Positions 1-11,170 of a stretch of DNA of 64,000 nucleotides are shown piece after piece; position 1 is the stretch's first letter, and every line of letters starts with the position of its first letter. The position numbers and the translations under genes were made by a program. The DNA lies in NCBI RefSeq assembly GCF_029784155.1, contig NC_073693.1, positions 156,302,848 through 156,366,847 of the forward strand, given 5' to 3'. Under the pieces are notes generated by a model. That model saw nothing but the letters and a program-made list of their open reading frames with translations. It did not search any database and was not told the origin of the DNA. The DNA is from Uranotaenia lowii (Eukaryota; Arthropoda; Insecta; Diptera; Culicidae).

Positions 1-137
<137 letters not shown>

Positions 138-3100
138 AGCGCGCGCACGAACGATAAATATGATTTCATTTTTGCTCATTTGGGTCGATGGATAATTAGA
201 ATGTACATTCTGTGAAGATTGCAGCCCAACCCCGACAATACAAGCAACTGCTGATACACCACGCACTCATTTTTTCATACTTTCAATAACCTAGCATTTT
301 CAATTGAGGAAAATTGTTCTCGAAGACCAACACTTATGTGAGCCTTCCAATTTCCAAAATATTTACATCATTCCAAGAAAAGGTAACAAGAATATACCAA
401 GGCTATATGACATAATAAACTGATTCGTGCCGGTCACTAGAATATTTATATTCAATTGTTCAACACCAAATATAAACGAAAGATACTTAGCTTCGGTTGT
501 TTTTAAACATTCGGATATCATTTCGACGTTCGCAGCAATCCTCAAGTACGACGAATATCATCCAAATTTTAGTATGGTGCCGTTGTTTTGATTGTTTTGT
601 TGTTTCTGCTTTCCTCTCTCTTTCTCATCTGTCATCGGATGCAATCCAACGCGTTACGTTCCATTTTCCATCTCCATCTCGTAACGCATCCCGTATGAAT
701 CACAAAGTAGAAAAAATAAAATCAACTTGGCAGCACGACTTGCTCAAGCTAAGGAATGAGAAAAACGAAACAAGGTACGAAACTTTTGAAATCACCACTA
801 GCACATATTTCGGCAATTATTCACCGTAGTAATCAAAATCTCCATTCGGCAGTAAAGGGACCCTTCATTAATAGAATGGGCTACAGTATCACTATTTAAA
901 ACTTCGCTTAGAACCAAAAAAAAATGAATTTCAATTCCGACCAAAAAAAGAACCACTTTTCTCTGACAGAGTTGCCAAACTTTTGCTTGAAAAAAAATCC
1001 AAAATATTAGAAAAACTTAAATTGATCAACCAAAATAGATCATGTTCGCAAAAAAAGATCTGACATCGCCGCTTAGCATCAGCAGTTGAGCGTCTGCCGA
1101 TCACCAATCTTAGTCGCTTTTCAAGTCAGATGTGAGTTGGAAACAACTGGAGTCCAACGCTCTTCTTAAAAAAACCGCTGCAAAACGTGAAATGCCTTCA
1201 ACAGGAAAGTTCTCAATAAAAAATAAGGTTTCGATTTTATGGCATTCCACCGTTTATTAAAAAAATCTTTCAAAAAAAATTATTTCCTCGATAAAAACTT
1301 TATTCCATTTCGAGACTTAAACTCACGATCTCTGGGAAGTTGGAGATTTTTAGGTTGTCACTTTAACCGCTCGATCACATTAGCTGGTGGTGCTGCGGGC
1401 TGCTAGCAATCGTTCGGGTTTGGTGGAGGGGCAAAAGTATAGTGGTCGTGCATATCCCTTACGGCATTAATTTCACAATAGGGTCAACGACCCGAAAAAC
1501 TGTACACAATTCAGTACCCACCCAAATTTATGCGCATAAATATATTGAGGGAAGGGTACTTAAGGCATCTGTAGTTTGATGTGTTGTTGATACAGGCTGT
1601 TTCTGTGTTGTTCTCTACCGGCTCATCGGGAAATCAGGCTCTTTTCGGATATGTTTCGGCGTACATGTGATGTTGTTTTCGCTCTAGCGGAACCTAGTGG
1701 TGTTGTCGCTCGATGTCGAACCCAGATGTGGTTGTGCTGGCCTTCTTCATCGAGTCTCGCGACGATGGTGGGAAACTAATTTGTACGGGCGTTTACGTTC
1801 AATTTCGAATCCCGTGGTTGATGTAGGCGAATTCGAAATTGAGCAGGGAGTTCCGGACTATGTTGACGGAGGTCGATTTCCGGCGGGTTTTGCTCCGGAA
1901 AAGGTTGGTCCACGTGGTGAATTTCTTTGTTTCGTGAGCCAGGGGAAAGTGTTGTTGGTACGTACGTCGGGTGCTTGTCACCTCCTTCTCGCAGGTAAAC
2001 CTTTTAACGAAACCGTAAGGGATTATTGCGTGAACATTTCCATCCCACAAACTTTTACCTTTTCCGCAAATCGGTTTTTGTTAATGGTTTGCGACGGTTT
2101 ATTTTCCACAGCCTGTCGTATGACCCTAAAATCTAGGCCAGAACCAGTTAGTGATCCCTTTCCCATGAAAACACCTCACGTTTTACCTTCTACTTTACCT
2201 AGCCACACACCTGACTCAATCCACGATATCAGACCAAATGTTCGAACTGCTCCAGGTCTTCAGAAAATTGCAGCCGTATAAGTATTCATTCTTTTACCGG
2301 AACTGCGTAAAGCGAATACTTTACGAAGTTCCCCGACATATTCTTTTAACCAATTCCTATTTCCCTGATAGTTCGACTTTCTCCCGAAACTCTCTCTTCC
2401 CTCGCTGCGAAGTAGAGAAAACTTGCGCTCTGATGTTTTCATCGGCGATGGTGGGAGGTGGTTTGTCAGATAGTGGCAATTAAAGCGTTATAAACCTGCA
2501 CTTTAAATCGAGGGATTGCAGTGGAGAGAGAATTCTTTGCATTTGAAATGGTCATGATCAAAATTCAACAACTGCTTAACAAATTGCAACAACTTGCAAC
2601 AATTGGCACATTTTCACTCTCTCTGAGCACCGGTTTCTCTCATTTTAAATTAAACCTTCTAATTCTCTCTAACAAATTGCTCTAACAAATTATCACAAAT
2701 TCAATCATTGGCTGCCAAATTTGTATGCTCATTGACGATGATTCTCCGTTTATCTCAGTCCCCTGCTCTAAATATTTGGTGTACTGCTCGAGTGAAATGT
2801 TGGGTAGCTAATTCTTAATAACTGTAGCTTGCTGCATTGTCACTTACATTGTAAGTGAAAATTATTTTCAGTGTTTCTTAAATCCGTGTTTGCGCGATAG
2901 TAATTTCTCGCACTGTTTTTACCACTTCGAGGCACAGCAAAAATACCATCTGGGTGATCAATTATTAAAATGTAGACGATGTAGATGCATGGTCAGTTAT
3001 AAACCTAATAAATGAAACTGAAATTTGAAAGGAGTTTTCAATTTGAAAATTAAAATTATATCAGAAAGAAGCCACGCTTTGTAACATGACCCCCATAGAC

Positions 3101-5541
3101 AAGAAGTAAATATTGTAGTTTCCGCTGAATGAAGTTTATCTCAACATAATGTGATGGGAGTTTGTTGTTTCCGGTGACTTTTGACCGAAGAATCCAACCT
3201 CAAGAGGGCAGGAGGATACGGCATCTTAGCGCGGCACACATCTTCAGCCAGTCACGACTGATAAGATTGATGAAAATGGCAAAAGTTTCGGCTCATTCCG
3301 GTGCCAAGGGTGGACCTGGACACGGTTGGAATGTGTCAGGGACAAGAAGACAGAGCGAGAAGACAATTTCTTCCACTGTAGAACAATGCGTCTTTGGAGA
3401 ATTGTTTGGCCTTCGTTGGGCCGAGCACACGTGGAGAAATTTTGCCGCTTTTGGCCAGTCAACGTGCCAAAAAAAGAGGCTTCAGGCAGCGTTCCCGATG
3501 ACAGATGTAATTGGTGCGGCTTTTCTGCCACGTGACTTGGATGGGTGATTGTCACTCGCTCGTGTTGGAATTTCGGGGTCCTGGCACTAACAAGAACCTC
3601 GATTAGGTGTACAATATGGCACCCGTTGGAATGCGTCCTGTTTTTCTTTTTCTTAACGTCGTCGTCTCGGTGTCAGCTTCGAGCAGAAACATAGATGGGG
3701 ATTTATTTGATGGATATTAGGCAAAACAAAAGTCCTACGGCAGAGTAGAATTTCCTTCTCCCCCAGCCAGCCCTAATGGGGTTTGATTGTGATCTCGTTA
3801 ATTTTAATTTCTAATGATGGGGCGCCATTCTGTTGCGTGTTATTGGGTTGAAACGTGTGGAGAATGACACATTTATTGGTTTTTTTTCTTGCCTCTCCTT
3901 GGTGGGAATTCAGTTTGGCAGCTGCGTAGGCGCTTAATATTCGGAATAATAAGATTATGCAGCTTCGAAAACTTTTGCAAAAGTTTTTCGGGATTAGGCA
4001 GCTTGAGCACAGCATCCACAATGAGCTGAGGATCGAAAAAAGTATGATACATTTTCCGCACGAATAATTTATTCTATTGGATACAACTTATGAAATTTAT
4101 GGCTTTATGGAAATAATAACATTTAAACAAGTCCTGGAGAAAGAATCCAAGTTCCGGTTGTCCTAGCCACCGCGTTATCCAAGTCACCATTTTCATACAA
4201 AATTCATGGAAAGTTGTTTTTAAAGCCTTGAGTGGCAGAAAAACTTTAATTAATTAACATGACAAAATCCATGTTTTCGCCGTGCTATGCGCCTGGATAT
4301 ATGCAAAACAGAGCAAAAGGGTATTTTTGAATGAATTTCGTGTAATTCGAGGTTTCCCTTATCCAAGATGGTCCTTCCCCTGACTACCTCGGATAAGATG
4401 GACTCTTCTGTGTATCTATTTTATCGTTTCAAACCCACAAAAAAGTGAAACAATTGGAAGAAACGCGGTTAATGTTGCCATTTCCCCCAGAATCCACCAA
4501 TGTTACCCACCCAGGACCAGAAACGATCAGACCAAACGTCAGTTGGAAGTGATAGAAAATGCGAGAAAACTGCGTGGGAAATACCAGATATCCATGTCCA
4601 TACCACAGGAGTCGTATCTCAAAGGGAGAGTGACTAGAGAATTTCCACCCGCAAAAAGGACTCGGGATGTATGCCAAAGGGGTTGCGAAAAATTTGCCCT
4701 GATAACGGAGAGCAAATGGGAAAAGGGAAACTTCTGCCGAGTTGCCGCATATTTTATTTTCGCTTGCGTAAACTCCATTCCGCTTCAGGGAGGCATGTCA
4801 AATTTGAATATAAATTTAATTTTACCGCTTTCAAGATCACACAAAAGTATGGACCGGCGAGGCCAGGCGATTGGCGGAATCGGAAGGGCACGCAGTCATG
4901 ACAATTTCCCTGTGGGTCAAGTTTTCCCCGGTAAGGCGGTGGAAATCCACGGGAGGGTAAACTTTTCCAAGGAAGAAAGTGTGTCTGTGTGTGTTTTTTT
5001 TGTTTTACTGTGCCGTATCGGGTTTTCGATCGACTTTTGGTTTCGTTTGTCGGTGAACGTCCGGAATTCTAAAATAAGAAATGGGGAAAAAATCATGGGA
5101 AGGTTGATTTGAAGCTGAACCAAGGTTGATTCCGAATTCTTGGGGCATCCTTCCAGAATGCAAATATTGGAGCAACTGAGCGAACGATTGTTTGCCGATA
5201 CGGTTAGCCTTTAATTGGTTTCAAATTTCGAAACAGCTGAATATGTTTATTTTAGAAATGGATTAGAAATACTGCAATGATGTGTATAGTATACTCTAAA
5301 CAGGGGAGAATGGTGTTTCATGGGCAATGAGTTAACGAATGCCACATAAATATCTCGGAAATGTGTTAAGACAAAAATCTCAATCTGCCTGTCATCGTAA
5401 TGGCTCTAAAAAGGCATTTTTTCACATGAGCTGTTGTTGTTGTACACATAATATGGTGCTTAAAAAACATACCAACATACATGTCTCTGCAATTTATTTC
5501 AATCGCTACAATGTGGAACTCAATAGGTATTAATATGCTTA
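138..5541. other. unrecognised A+T-rich DNA, no supported gene
   Basis: No protein family or RNA gene is recognised here. Several open frames occur (for example + strand 1697-2281, 194 codons, and 4543-5112, 189 codons), but their translations show no known domain, no low-complexity signature and no supporting signals. The + strand around 1560-2110 is noticeably G+T-rich. A degenerate tRNA-like segment lies at 1305-1390 (listed separately). Otherwise nothing was seen. Confidence 0.6.
1305..1390 (-). repeat. degenerate tRNA-like (SINE-like) segment
   Basis: Read on the minus strand, the segment has an A-box-like TGATCGAGCGG followed about 50 bases later by a B-box-like GTGAGTTTAAGTCTC. This resembles the tRNA-derived head of an insect SINE rather than a functional tRNA, because the stems are not complementary. 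No target duplication was found. It is a weak call. Confidence 0.3.
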
Positions 5542-6086
5542 CTAGCTGACCTGGTATGCTCTGCTACACCTTCCGAAAATAAATCAAATTTCGTTAAATA
5601 ATTGCTGTTTAGTTTTATTTCTTACGCAGCATTTTAAACCAAATTACTCTCTTCCTTTTGAATTATAAATTCTCGATTTATGCCAACACTTGTATGGAAG
5701 CTCTGATTGGTATTTAAATAAGCTTTCAAGCTATACAACGCAATTTATCAGGATCTCCCTTTCTCCCTACCTTCTCCACGCTGCAATGCAAAAAGGTTTG
5801 TAATATGTATAGAAACATATCTCGTACCCAAATACCTTCCCATATTAAAATCATGTTAATAATTATATTTTCACCATATACTCAACTTGTAGTCATAACA
5901 CATTACAATTTGCAGTGGTGCCAAACACCACTTGTCATCGAATGAAATCTGGCGACTTTTTTACTGCAAATTCTGAACTAATTCAGAGAAGCATAACATA
6001 GTGTAAAGGCTTTGAAATGAATTTGATACGTGTTCCTATTTGATTTATCAAATTTAATTGATATATCTGCAGTTTTTCTGCATTTA

Positions 6087-7234
6087 GGAGTGTATTCAAA
6101 AAAATGCAACACGCAAAGTGTTCGTGAATGCACAGATGGAAATTGGGGAAATTTTCAATGAAACTTCCAAATTATGTTATGTGTACCTGCACAAAATTAG
6201 GTGACAATCTGTCAAGTATTTTTTGATAGCGTCCAACTCTGAAGTTCATTGACAAAACTTCTTTGACAGGATCGAGAAAAATCCCAGTGAGAGACCCAAA
6301 ACAGCTTGAAATCAACTATTGGGCCAAAGTTCACATGGTAAATCGTTTAAAATGCCATAGAGGACCCAAAAGTGAGCTAAAATGTGAATAAACGTGAAGA
6401 TTGTTGATTCCATGTAGTGAGAGGAATGTAAGAGGTTTTTTCAAGCTCAATCCGAAAATATGAATGAGAAAGTAATAAAAAAAGTCATTTTTTGATCACT
6501 TCCTTATTCAATCGTGCGGTAAAGTCGTGCGAAAAATATTTTGACTGCTTGTAGAGAGATATTTTGAAAATTGTCGTAATATACAGCAACACGTATTCTT
6601 TAGCGATCACCTGTCACCTTTCAATCCAGAAGCTTTTCGATGACAAGTATTTATTTTAGTATTTTAGTATTTATTTAATGTCTAGAACTTGAGGAAGCTT
6701 ACGATCTGCGGAAACTGCAAATTACTCATTCTTTCATAACGATTGACACGATGAATGGCTAAAAATATAAAGAAGACTGCGGCTAAATGCGACCGTTTTT
6801 TCTGCAATGCTCTTCAATAGGTTCCACAAAGTCTGTTTGAGTTGGATCTGGAATCGTGCTATTACGCAAAAACGGTGGTGGAGTGATAAAAAGTCATATA
6901 TGTATGTTGCTATAACTTCGACCAAATTGAAAATTTTGAGTTACTTCGAAGGTCAAGCTTCAAGAAACAGCAAACGCAATCATAAATTGCCTCGATTTGG
7001 AAAAAGGTGGTTCAAAGTATACATTATAGATGGCACAAGTGTTGCCCAAAAATTATAGTCATAAAAATTTTTCATCGGACGCTATCTCAAAAACGACTAG
7101 ATAGATCATCACAAAAATTTGCATATGTGAACATTACATTACCAGGTAACTTTTTTGAAAATTAATCTAATTTCCATTCATGCATTCAAAAGTTATTCAC
7201 AAAACAAGGTGCAGATTTTTTTCGAATAAACTCC
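6087..7234. mobile_element. long-inverted-repeat MITE inside the Helitron
   Basis: The ends are inverted copies: GGAGTGTATTC at 6087 and the complement of GGAGTTTATTCG at 7234. Similarity continues, with divergence, for roughly 150-190 bases on each arm, up to a shared GATAGCGTCC block near 6226 and 7080. Flanking trinucleotides are TTA and TCA, compatible with a slightly decayed 3-bp target duplication as in PIF/Harbinger elements. No transposase is seen. Confidence 0.55.
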
Positions 7235-7342
7235 TCATAAGTTAAATGATGATACGGTATAAATTTGGTCAAGGGAAAACGCGTATAAATCGGTTAAACC
7301 TTTTTTTTTTTTAAATCAAATTGAGTTTCTTTTTCAAGTTTA

Positions 7343-8489
7343 CAGAGTCGGACAATAGAATAGGACCGCTTTAATGCAAAATATTCAAATCACCTTTAAA
7401 CTGCTAATTCAATTATAATAATATGCGCCACCTAGCGGCAAGCACTTATTGTAGTATGCCAACTTCGTATACTGCACGTTTGTTGCAATCAAAGCAACCC
7501 GTTTATTCTACTCGACCAGAAAGCTGTCAGAGGGTGAAAAAAGTCGCGTCATAAAATAAGACCAGCTCATCGGTTCGGCTGTTCCGGCATTTTCAGCGCT
7601 CTAGATTTGAAGAAAAGGTGTTGTTTTCGGTGTTGTTTGTCCATTTTCGTGTCCTGGTAAGTATATCCCATTAAATTAATCATGTAAATCATGAAAACAA
7701 ACATAAAATAAAGATTACCTTCCTCCTACTCTGTTTTCAGCGAAAAAGCGATGGGTCGGCCACAGCACTGCACGGAGGTCCAGCGAGCGATCATCCGGAA
7801 TCTGTACAAGGCTAGCAAAAGCTAACGCGAGATTGCCGACTACTTAGGAAGGTCGAAAACTTTCGTTTTCAACGCCCTTCACAGCACCGGCAAACGGGAA
7901 CTGACCGGCCGCCCCCGCAAAACGACGCCGAAGGACGATTCGGCAATCAAGCGGGCCTCGCAAAAGGACCCTTTCAAAGCGTCGAAGCAGATCAGAGACG
8001 AGCTGAACTTATCTGTGAGTTCCCGGACGGTTCAGCGACGGTTGGCGGAGAAGGGACTAGGAGGAAAAAGACCCCGGAAGGTGCCGATGCTGACGCCAAA
8101 GCACTTGAAGGCGCGGCTGAAGTATGCGAAGGACCATTTCGATTGGGTCGGTCCGGAAAAGGCGAAACTATGCAGAAATGTGCTGTGGTCGGTTGAGACC
8201 AAAGTGAACCTCATCGGCTCGGACGGATAGAGTTGGCTCCATCGCCCACTCGGCTGTGCGTATATGCCCCAGTATACAAATAAAACATTCAAACATGGAG
8301 GAGGTAGCATCATGGTGTGCTTTTCTTGGTACGGGGTGGGTCCCTTATACTGGATCGACCGGATTATGGACCAGCATCTCTACGCCCAGATACTTCGGGA
8401 AGTAATGCTACCACACGCCGAGTGGGAGATGCCCCTTAAGTGGCAGTTCCAGCAGGACAACAACCCCAAACATACCGCTAAAACGGTAG
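7343..8489 (+). mobile_element. Tc1 element, 3'-truncated
   Basis: A left TIR beginning CAGAGTCGGACAATAG follows a TA target dinucleotide at 7341-7342. It precedes a Tc1-type transposase frame starting at 7751. The right half of the final domain and the right TIR are missing: the sequence joins the surrounding element's minus-strand transposase at about 8489. It was therefore inserted into the element at 7245-8803 and later lost its right end. Confidence 0.75.
7751..8489 (+). pseudogene. Tc1 transposase pseudogene
   Basis: One continuous frame from ATG 7751 encodes a Tc1-family cut-and-paste transposase. An N-terminal paired-like helix-turn-helix begins with GRPQHCTEVQRAIIRNLY, and a second DNA-binding segment lies around NLSVSSRTVQRRLAEKGL. 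The start of the DDE catalytic core follows. Two in-frame stops break it (TAA 7823-7825, TAG 8228-8230). The first catalytic Asp, normally in a W-S-D-E motif, is replaced by Val in WSVETKVNLIG. The second is present in FQQDNNPKHTAKT near 8455. The C-terminal catalytic Glu region is missing because the gene is truncated at about 8489. It cannot encode an active enzyme. Confidence 0.85.
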
Positions 8490-8652
8490 ACTTCCTGGAT
8501 GTCGACAAACGTTCCCCAAACACTTTAATTACATTTGTACCAGTTGATTTGACAACTTTTAGCGATTTTGCCAGCTTTGCGTGCGAGTAGCTCGGATTTT
8601 CGCGATGCGTGAGCAAAATTTTGATACGCTGCTCTTCTTCCTTGGACGGCAT
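8490..8652 (-). pseudogene. DD37E-like transposase, N-terminal fragment
   Basis: The minus-strand ATG at 8652-8650 opens a frame beginning MPSKEEEQRIKILLTHRENP, followed by an HTH-like AKLAKSLKVVKS and VFGERLSTSRKS. It matches, segment for segment, the transposase start at 42370 (MASKQEELRIKTLYMRLGNP, AKSLNLAKS, VFGERLSKTRK), so the two belong to one mosquito-type Tc1/mariner group. The frame is cut at about 8490 by the Tc1 insertion, and no catalytic residue remains. Confidence 0.75.
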
Positions 8653-9611
8653 TTTGACAACTGAAGAGTGAATTCCAAAATCAAAATAGGAGCAATATTC
8701 TACACACACACCTTCAAAATGAGAGGTGTTCAGGTTTTTAAAATGCAAAATTGAAAGAAATATGTCATGTCGATATTTACCAAGTTTTGACCGTATCACC
8801 CTTTATTCGATTAATGATTGAAAAAAATAGGTTTATTTAGTCAGATTGTTTATTTTGGCTCAACATTGTATAGATTAAGAAATAATTTTTACATTTTTGG
8901 TAAATGTAGACCGTTTGCACTTGCTCTAGTGTACTTTATCAACTAAAAATTTTGTTCATTTTTTGTTTTGTTTTCATTGTTTTCAAATCCTCCCACTTTC
9001 GTTTGCTCAAACGTCTGCAAACAGTCATACCATTATTTTATATGCATCAGAATTAAATTCATATTTTTAGACAGCAATCCCTGCTTTAATTATCACGAAA
9101 TATAAATAGTTTTAATTTTGAAAATAGATCATATGGTTTTGTTTCGATAGGCAAAATATCTAGGTGTCACATCTAGGCGTCATTCATTGCTATACAAATG
9201 AGCTAGAAATCAAAAAGAAAAAAAATACACATCTAGGCTTCATATCGCCACCACGTGCATTGCAAAAATGCTTGGTTGAAAATTACGCGCTCAAATCTTC
9301 ACAATAATCAGTATGCTTTGCCATTGTTACTATTCTCTCGCGACGTTTACTCTCGACGCTTCGATCATTGGAGACGAAAAACGAAACTCCCAGACGAAAG
9401 AAAATTTCGAAAATATGGAAGCCATGACTTTTATTTGATTGAAATTACTAGAAATTTAATTATTATGGACAGGTGATGTGACTTTGTGTTTTTTTTTTTC
9501 ATTTGATTAAAATAATTCATTATAATCGGTTAGGACATTTGGGAGCAGTAGTGCGACTAACACCGTTACACAACAATTTTATAAAATAGATGTATACAAG
9601 GGTGGCATTTT

Positions 9612-10100
9612 GTAGATTGTCCCAAAAATCTGACCTGTGCAAAATTTCAGCTTAATCGGACTTGATTTTGGGGTGCGTCAAAGCGCTCAAAGTTTCGGTT
9701 TTGACTGATATTTTATAAAAAAAATGTACCCAAAAATCGACTTTCTAAGATTTAGCTATTTTTCGGAAAACCGGCCGTTTCGTGCATTTCTGAGTCATTT
9801 GTAATCAACATTAAAATTTCGATTTTTCAAATTTCCTCTGGTCTACTGCACAAAATTTTTAAAATTCATGGACGATTTTTGACAAAAAAATATTATATTG
9901 GCATAACCTTAGTTTAATGAATTTTTTCGTTATTTGGCATCAAAATTGAAATCTCGATTTTTCCGATTTTCTTTGGTCCTCCTTTTGGTGATTTTTAAGG
10001 GTGAAAAAACAGAAACTTTGAGACACCCCTAAATCATGTTCAATTGAGCAGAAATTTTGCATAGGTCAGTTTTTTAGGCAAATCTGCTAAATCAATACGG
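9612..10100. repeat. foldback repeat with ~95-bp inverted arms
   Basis: The left arm at about 9612-9715 (containing TGACCTGTGCAAAATTTC and GGGGTGCGTCAAAG) is inverted at about 9995-10100 (GGGTGTCTCAAAG and TGACCTATGCAAAATTTC on the complement). Between the arms a shorter motif ending TTTCGATTTTTCaaaTTTC and a CTCTGGTC/CTTTGGTCC block is directly repeated. It is probably a decayed MITE; no clear target duplication was found. Confidence 0.55.
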
Positions 10101-10594
10101 TCGGTTTTCAAAGCTCGGTCGTGAAATTTTTCTCAAGCATCTATTGCTACATATTGTATATTGGTTATTCCTCATAGATGCACGGATTCACCGCCTGCTT
10201 AGTATATACTGACATGCAAACAAGCAAACGATCTTAAAAATCGTTACTTAAAGTCGGTTTAAATCGGATATGATAAAAAGTCCGCCATGTTTGCAAATTT
10301 ATTCTGCCGCGCAGGATTCAAGTGAAAATACTACCATGTTGCTTTCTCTGCGATAAGCAGTGCAATCATATTGCTTAAATGCAGATGAATCGTTTGGAAT
10401 AATTGTCCAATGAAAGAAGCAGCACACTGAACCTCGAAACTACTCAAACTTGAGAACTTTCCCCGCCAACCCGAATGAAACTCCCTCCCTACAGGTTTGG
10501 CTATTGGAGGCATAATCCAAAGTTAAGCTCTTAAAGGAGAACTCACCCCCCAAAATCTGATACCGCAATAAAATGGAAATCAAAATAATAAAAA

Positions 10595-10745
10595 CTACTG
10601 CAGGTACGAGAATCTCACCCATACCTGCAATGGCTCTGCGGTTACCATCTCAGGATGCTAACCGCTCGACCACCGGAGAGTTGTTGAGAGAGGCATATAT
10701 ATCATCGTCCTATATGCGAGACTTTCTGCGAGTGAAGCGGGAATA
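10595..10745 (-). repeat. tRNA-derived SINE
   Basis: The minus strand reads CTCCGGTGGTCGAGCGG (pol III A box), then ATCCTGAGATGGTAACCGC and a B-box-like GGTGAGATTCTCG. The A-box neighbourhood is close to that of the SINE at 33702-33869 (GGTGGTCGAGTGG). It is best read as a SINE head rather than a working tRNA gene, because the acceptor stem is not formed. Limits are approximate. Confidence 0.5.
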
Positions 10746-10799
10746 AAAGTTATCCCAAAAAAAAAAAACAGTTCTTCGCTTTGAACTTACCCCCCAAAC

Positions 10800-11162
10800 C
10801 AAGGATGTTGAAAAAAATTCTGTGTTTTTAAGAAAAAAAATTCTGACTTTCTGTGATACTACTAAAAAATTCTGTGATGGATTTCTGTGTTGCTATTTCG
10901 TTGAATTTCATAGAAAATTCATGATAAATTGGGTATTTTTCACATTTCAGTTGGTCAGAATCGATTACCATAACCAACCGTATCATACTTTTCTTATTCG
11001 AAGTAAGAAATCTAAATTTGATATTGGCCAAAAAAATATAATTTTGGAAATCCATGCAAAATTCTAAAATTCTGTAAAATCTGAGAAAATTTCAAAATTC
11101 TGTGTTCTGTGTCACAGATAATCTGTGAAATTACAGATTTTTCTGTGATTTCGGTAACCTTG
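10800..11162. mobile_element. 363-bp MITE, hAT-like, 8-bp TSD
   Basis: It is flanked by perfect direct repeats CCCCAAAC at 10792-10799 and 11163-11170. The ends are CAAGGATGTTGAAAA on the left and CAAGGTTACCGAAATC on the complement of the right. The interior is rich in CTGTG/TTCTGTG motifs and matches the element at 31283-32151 (shared ACACAGAATYTTGAAA and GTGTCACAGAACACAG on the complement). An 8-bp TSD points to hAT-type mobilisation. It is non-coding. Confidence 0.75.
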
Positions 11163-11170
11163 CCCCAAAC

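Larger units (their letters stand above)
7245..8803 (-). mobile_element. Tc1/mariner relative (DD37E-like), split and decayed
   Basis: TA dinucleotides flank matched inverted ends: AATGATGATACGGT at 7245 and the complement of AAGGGTGATACGGT at 8803. The 5' end of the element lies at 8803, and the N-terminus of its transposase is read on the minus strand at 8490-8652. Most of the coding region is gone. A second, unrelated Tc1 element occupies 7343 to about 8489, nested within this one, so the remaining left part (7245-7342) is only the 3' end. Confidence 0.65.
5542..9590 (-). mobile_element. Helitron (non-autonomous), interrupted
   Basis: On the minus strand the element starts with TC (A|TCTATTTTATAAAA at 9590) and ends with CTAG|T at 5542. 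Just before the end is a short hairpin, GGTGT-agcagagc-ATACC, followed by GGTCAGCTAG. Insertion between A and T, a TC start, a 3' hairpin and a CTRR end are Helitron hallmarks. No Rep or helicase frame is visible, so it is non-autonomous. It shares internal blocks with the copies at 19235 and 56954. Foreign insertions occupy about 6087-8803. What is directly seen is the ends and the cross-copy similarity; the superfamily assignment is by end structure. Confidence 0.75.

Noticed and set aside
1697..2281. 194-codon open frame on the + strand
   Set aside because: No recognisable domain, low-complexity G+T-rich DNA and no supporting context; likely a chance frame.
3162..3548. 128-codon open frame and its overlapping antisense frame
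   Set aside because: Both strands are open over the same DNA and neither translation resembles a known family.
4543..5112. 189-codon open frame
   Set aside because: No motif, and no splice or family evidence; overlapping frames on the other strand are equally long.
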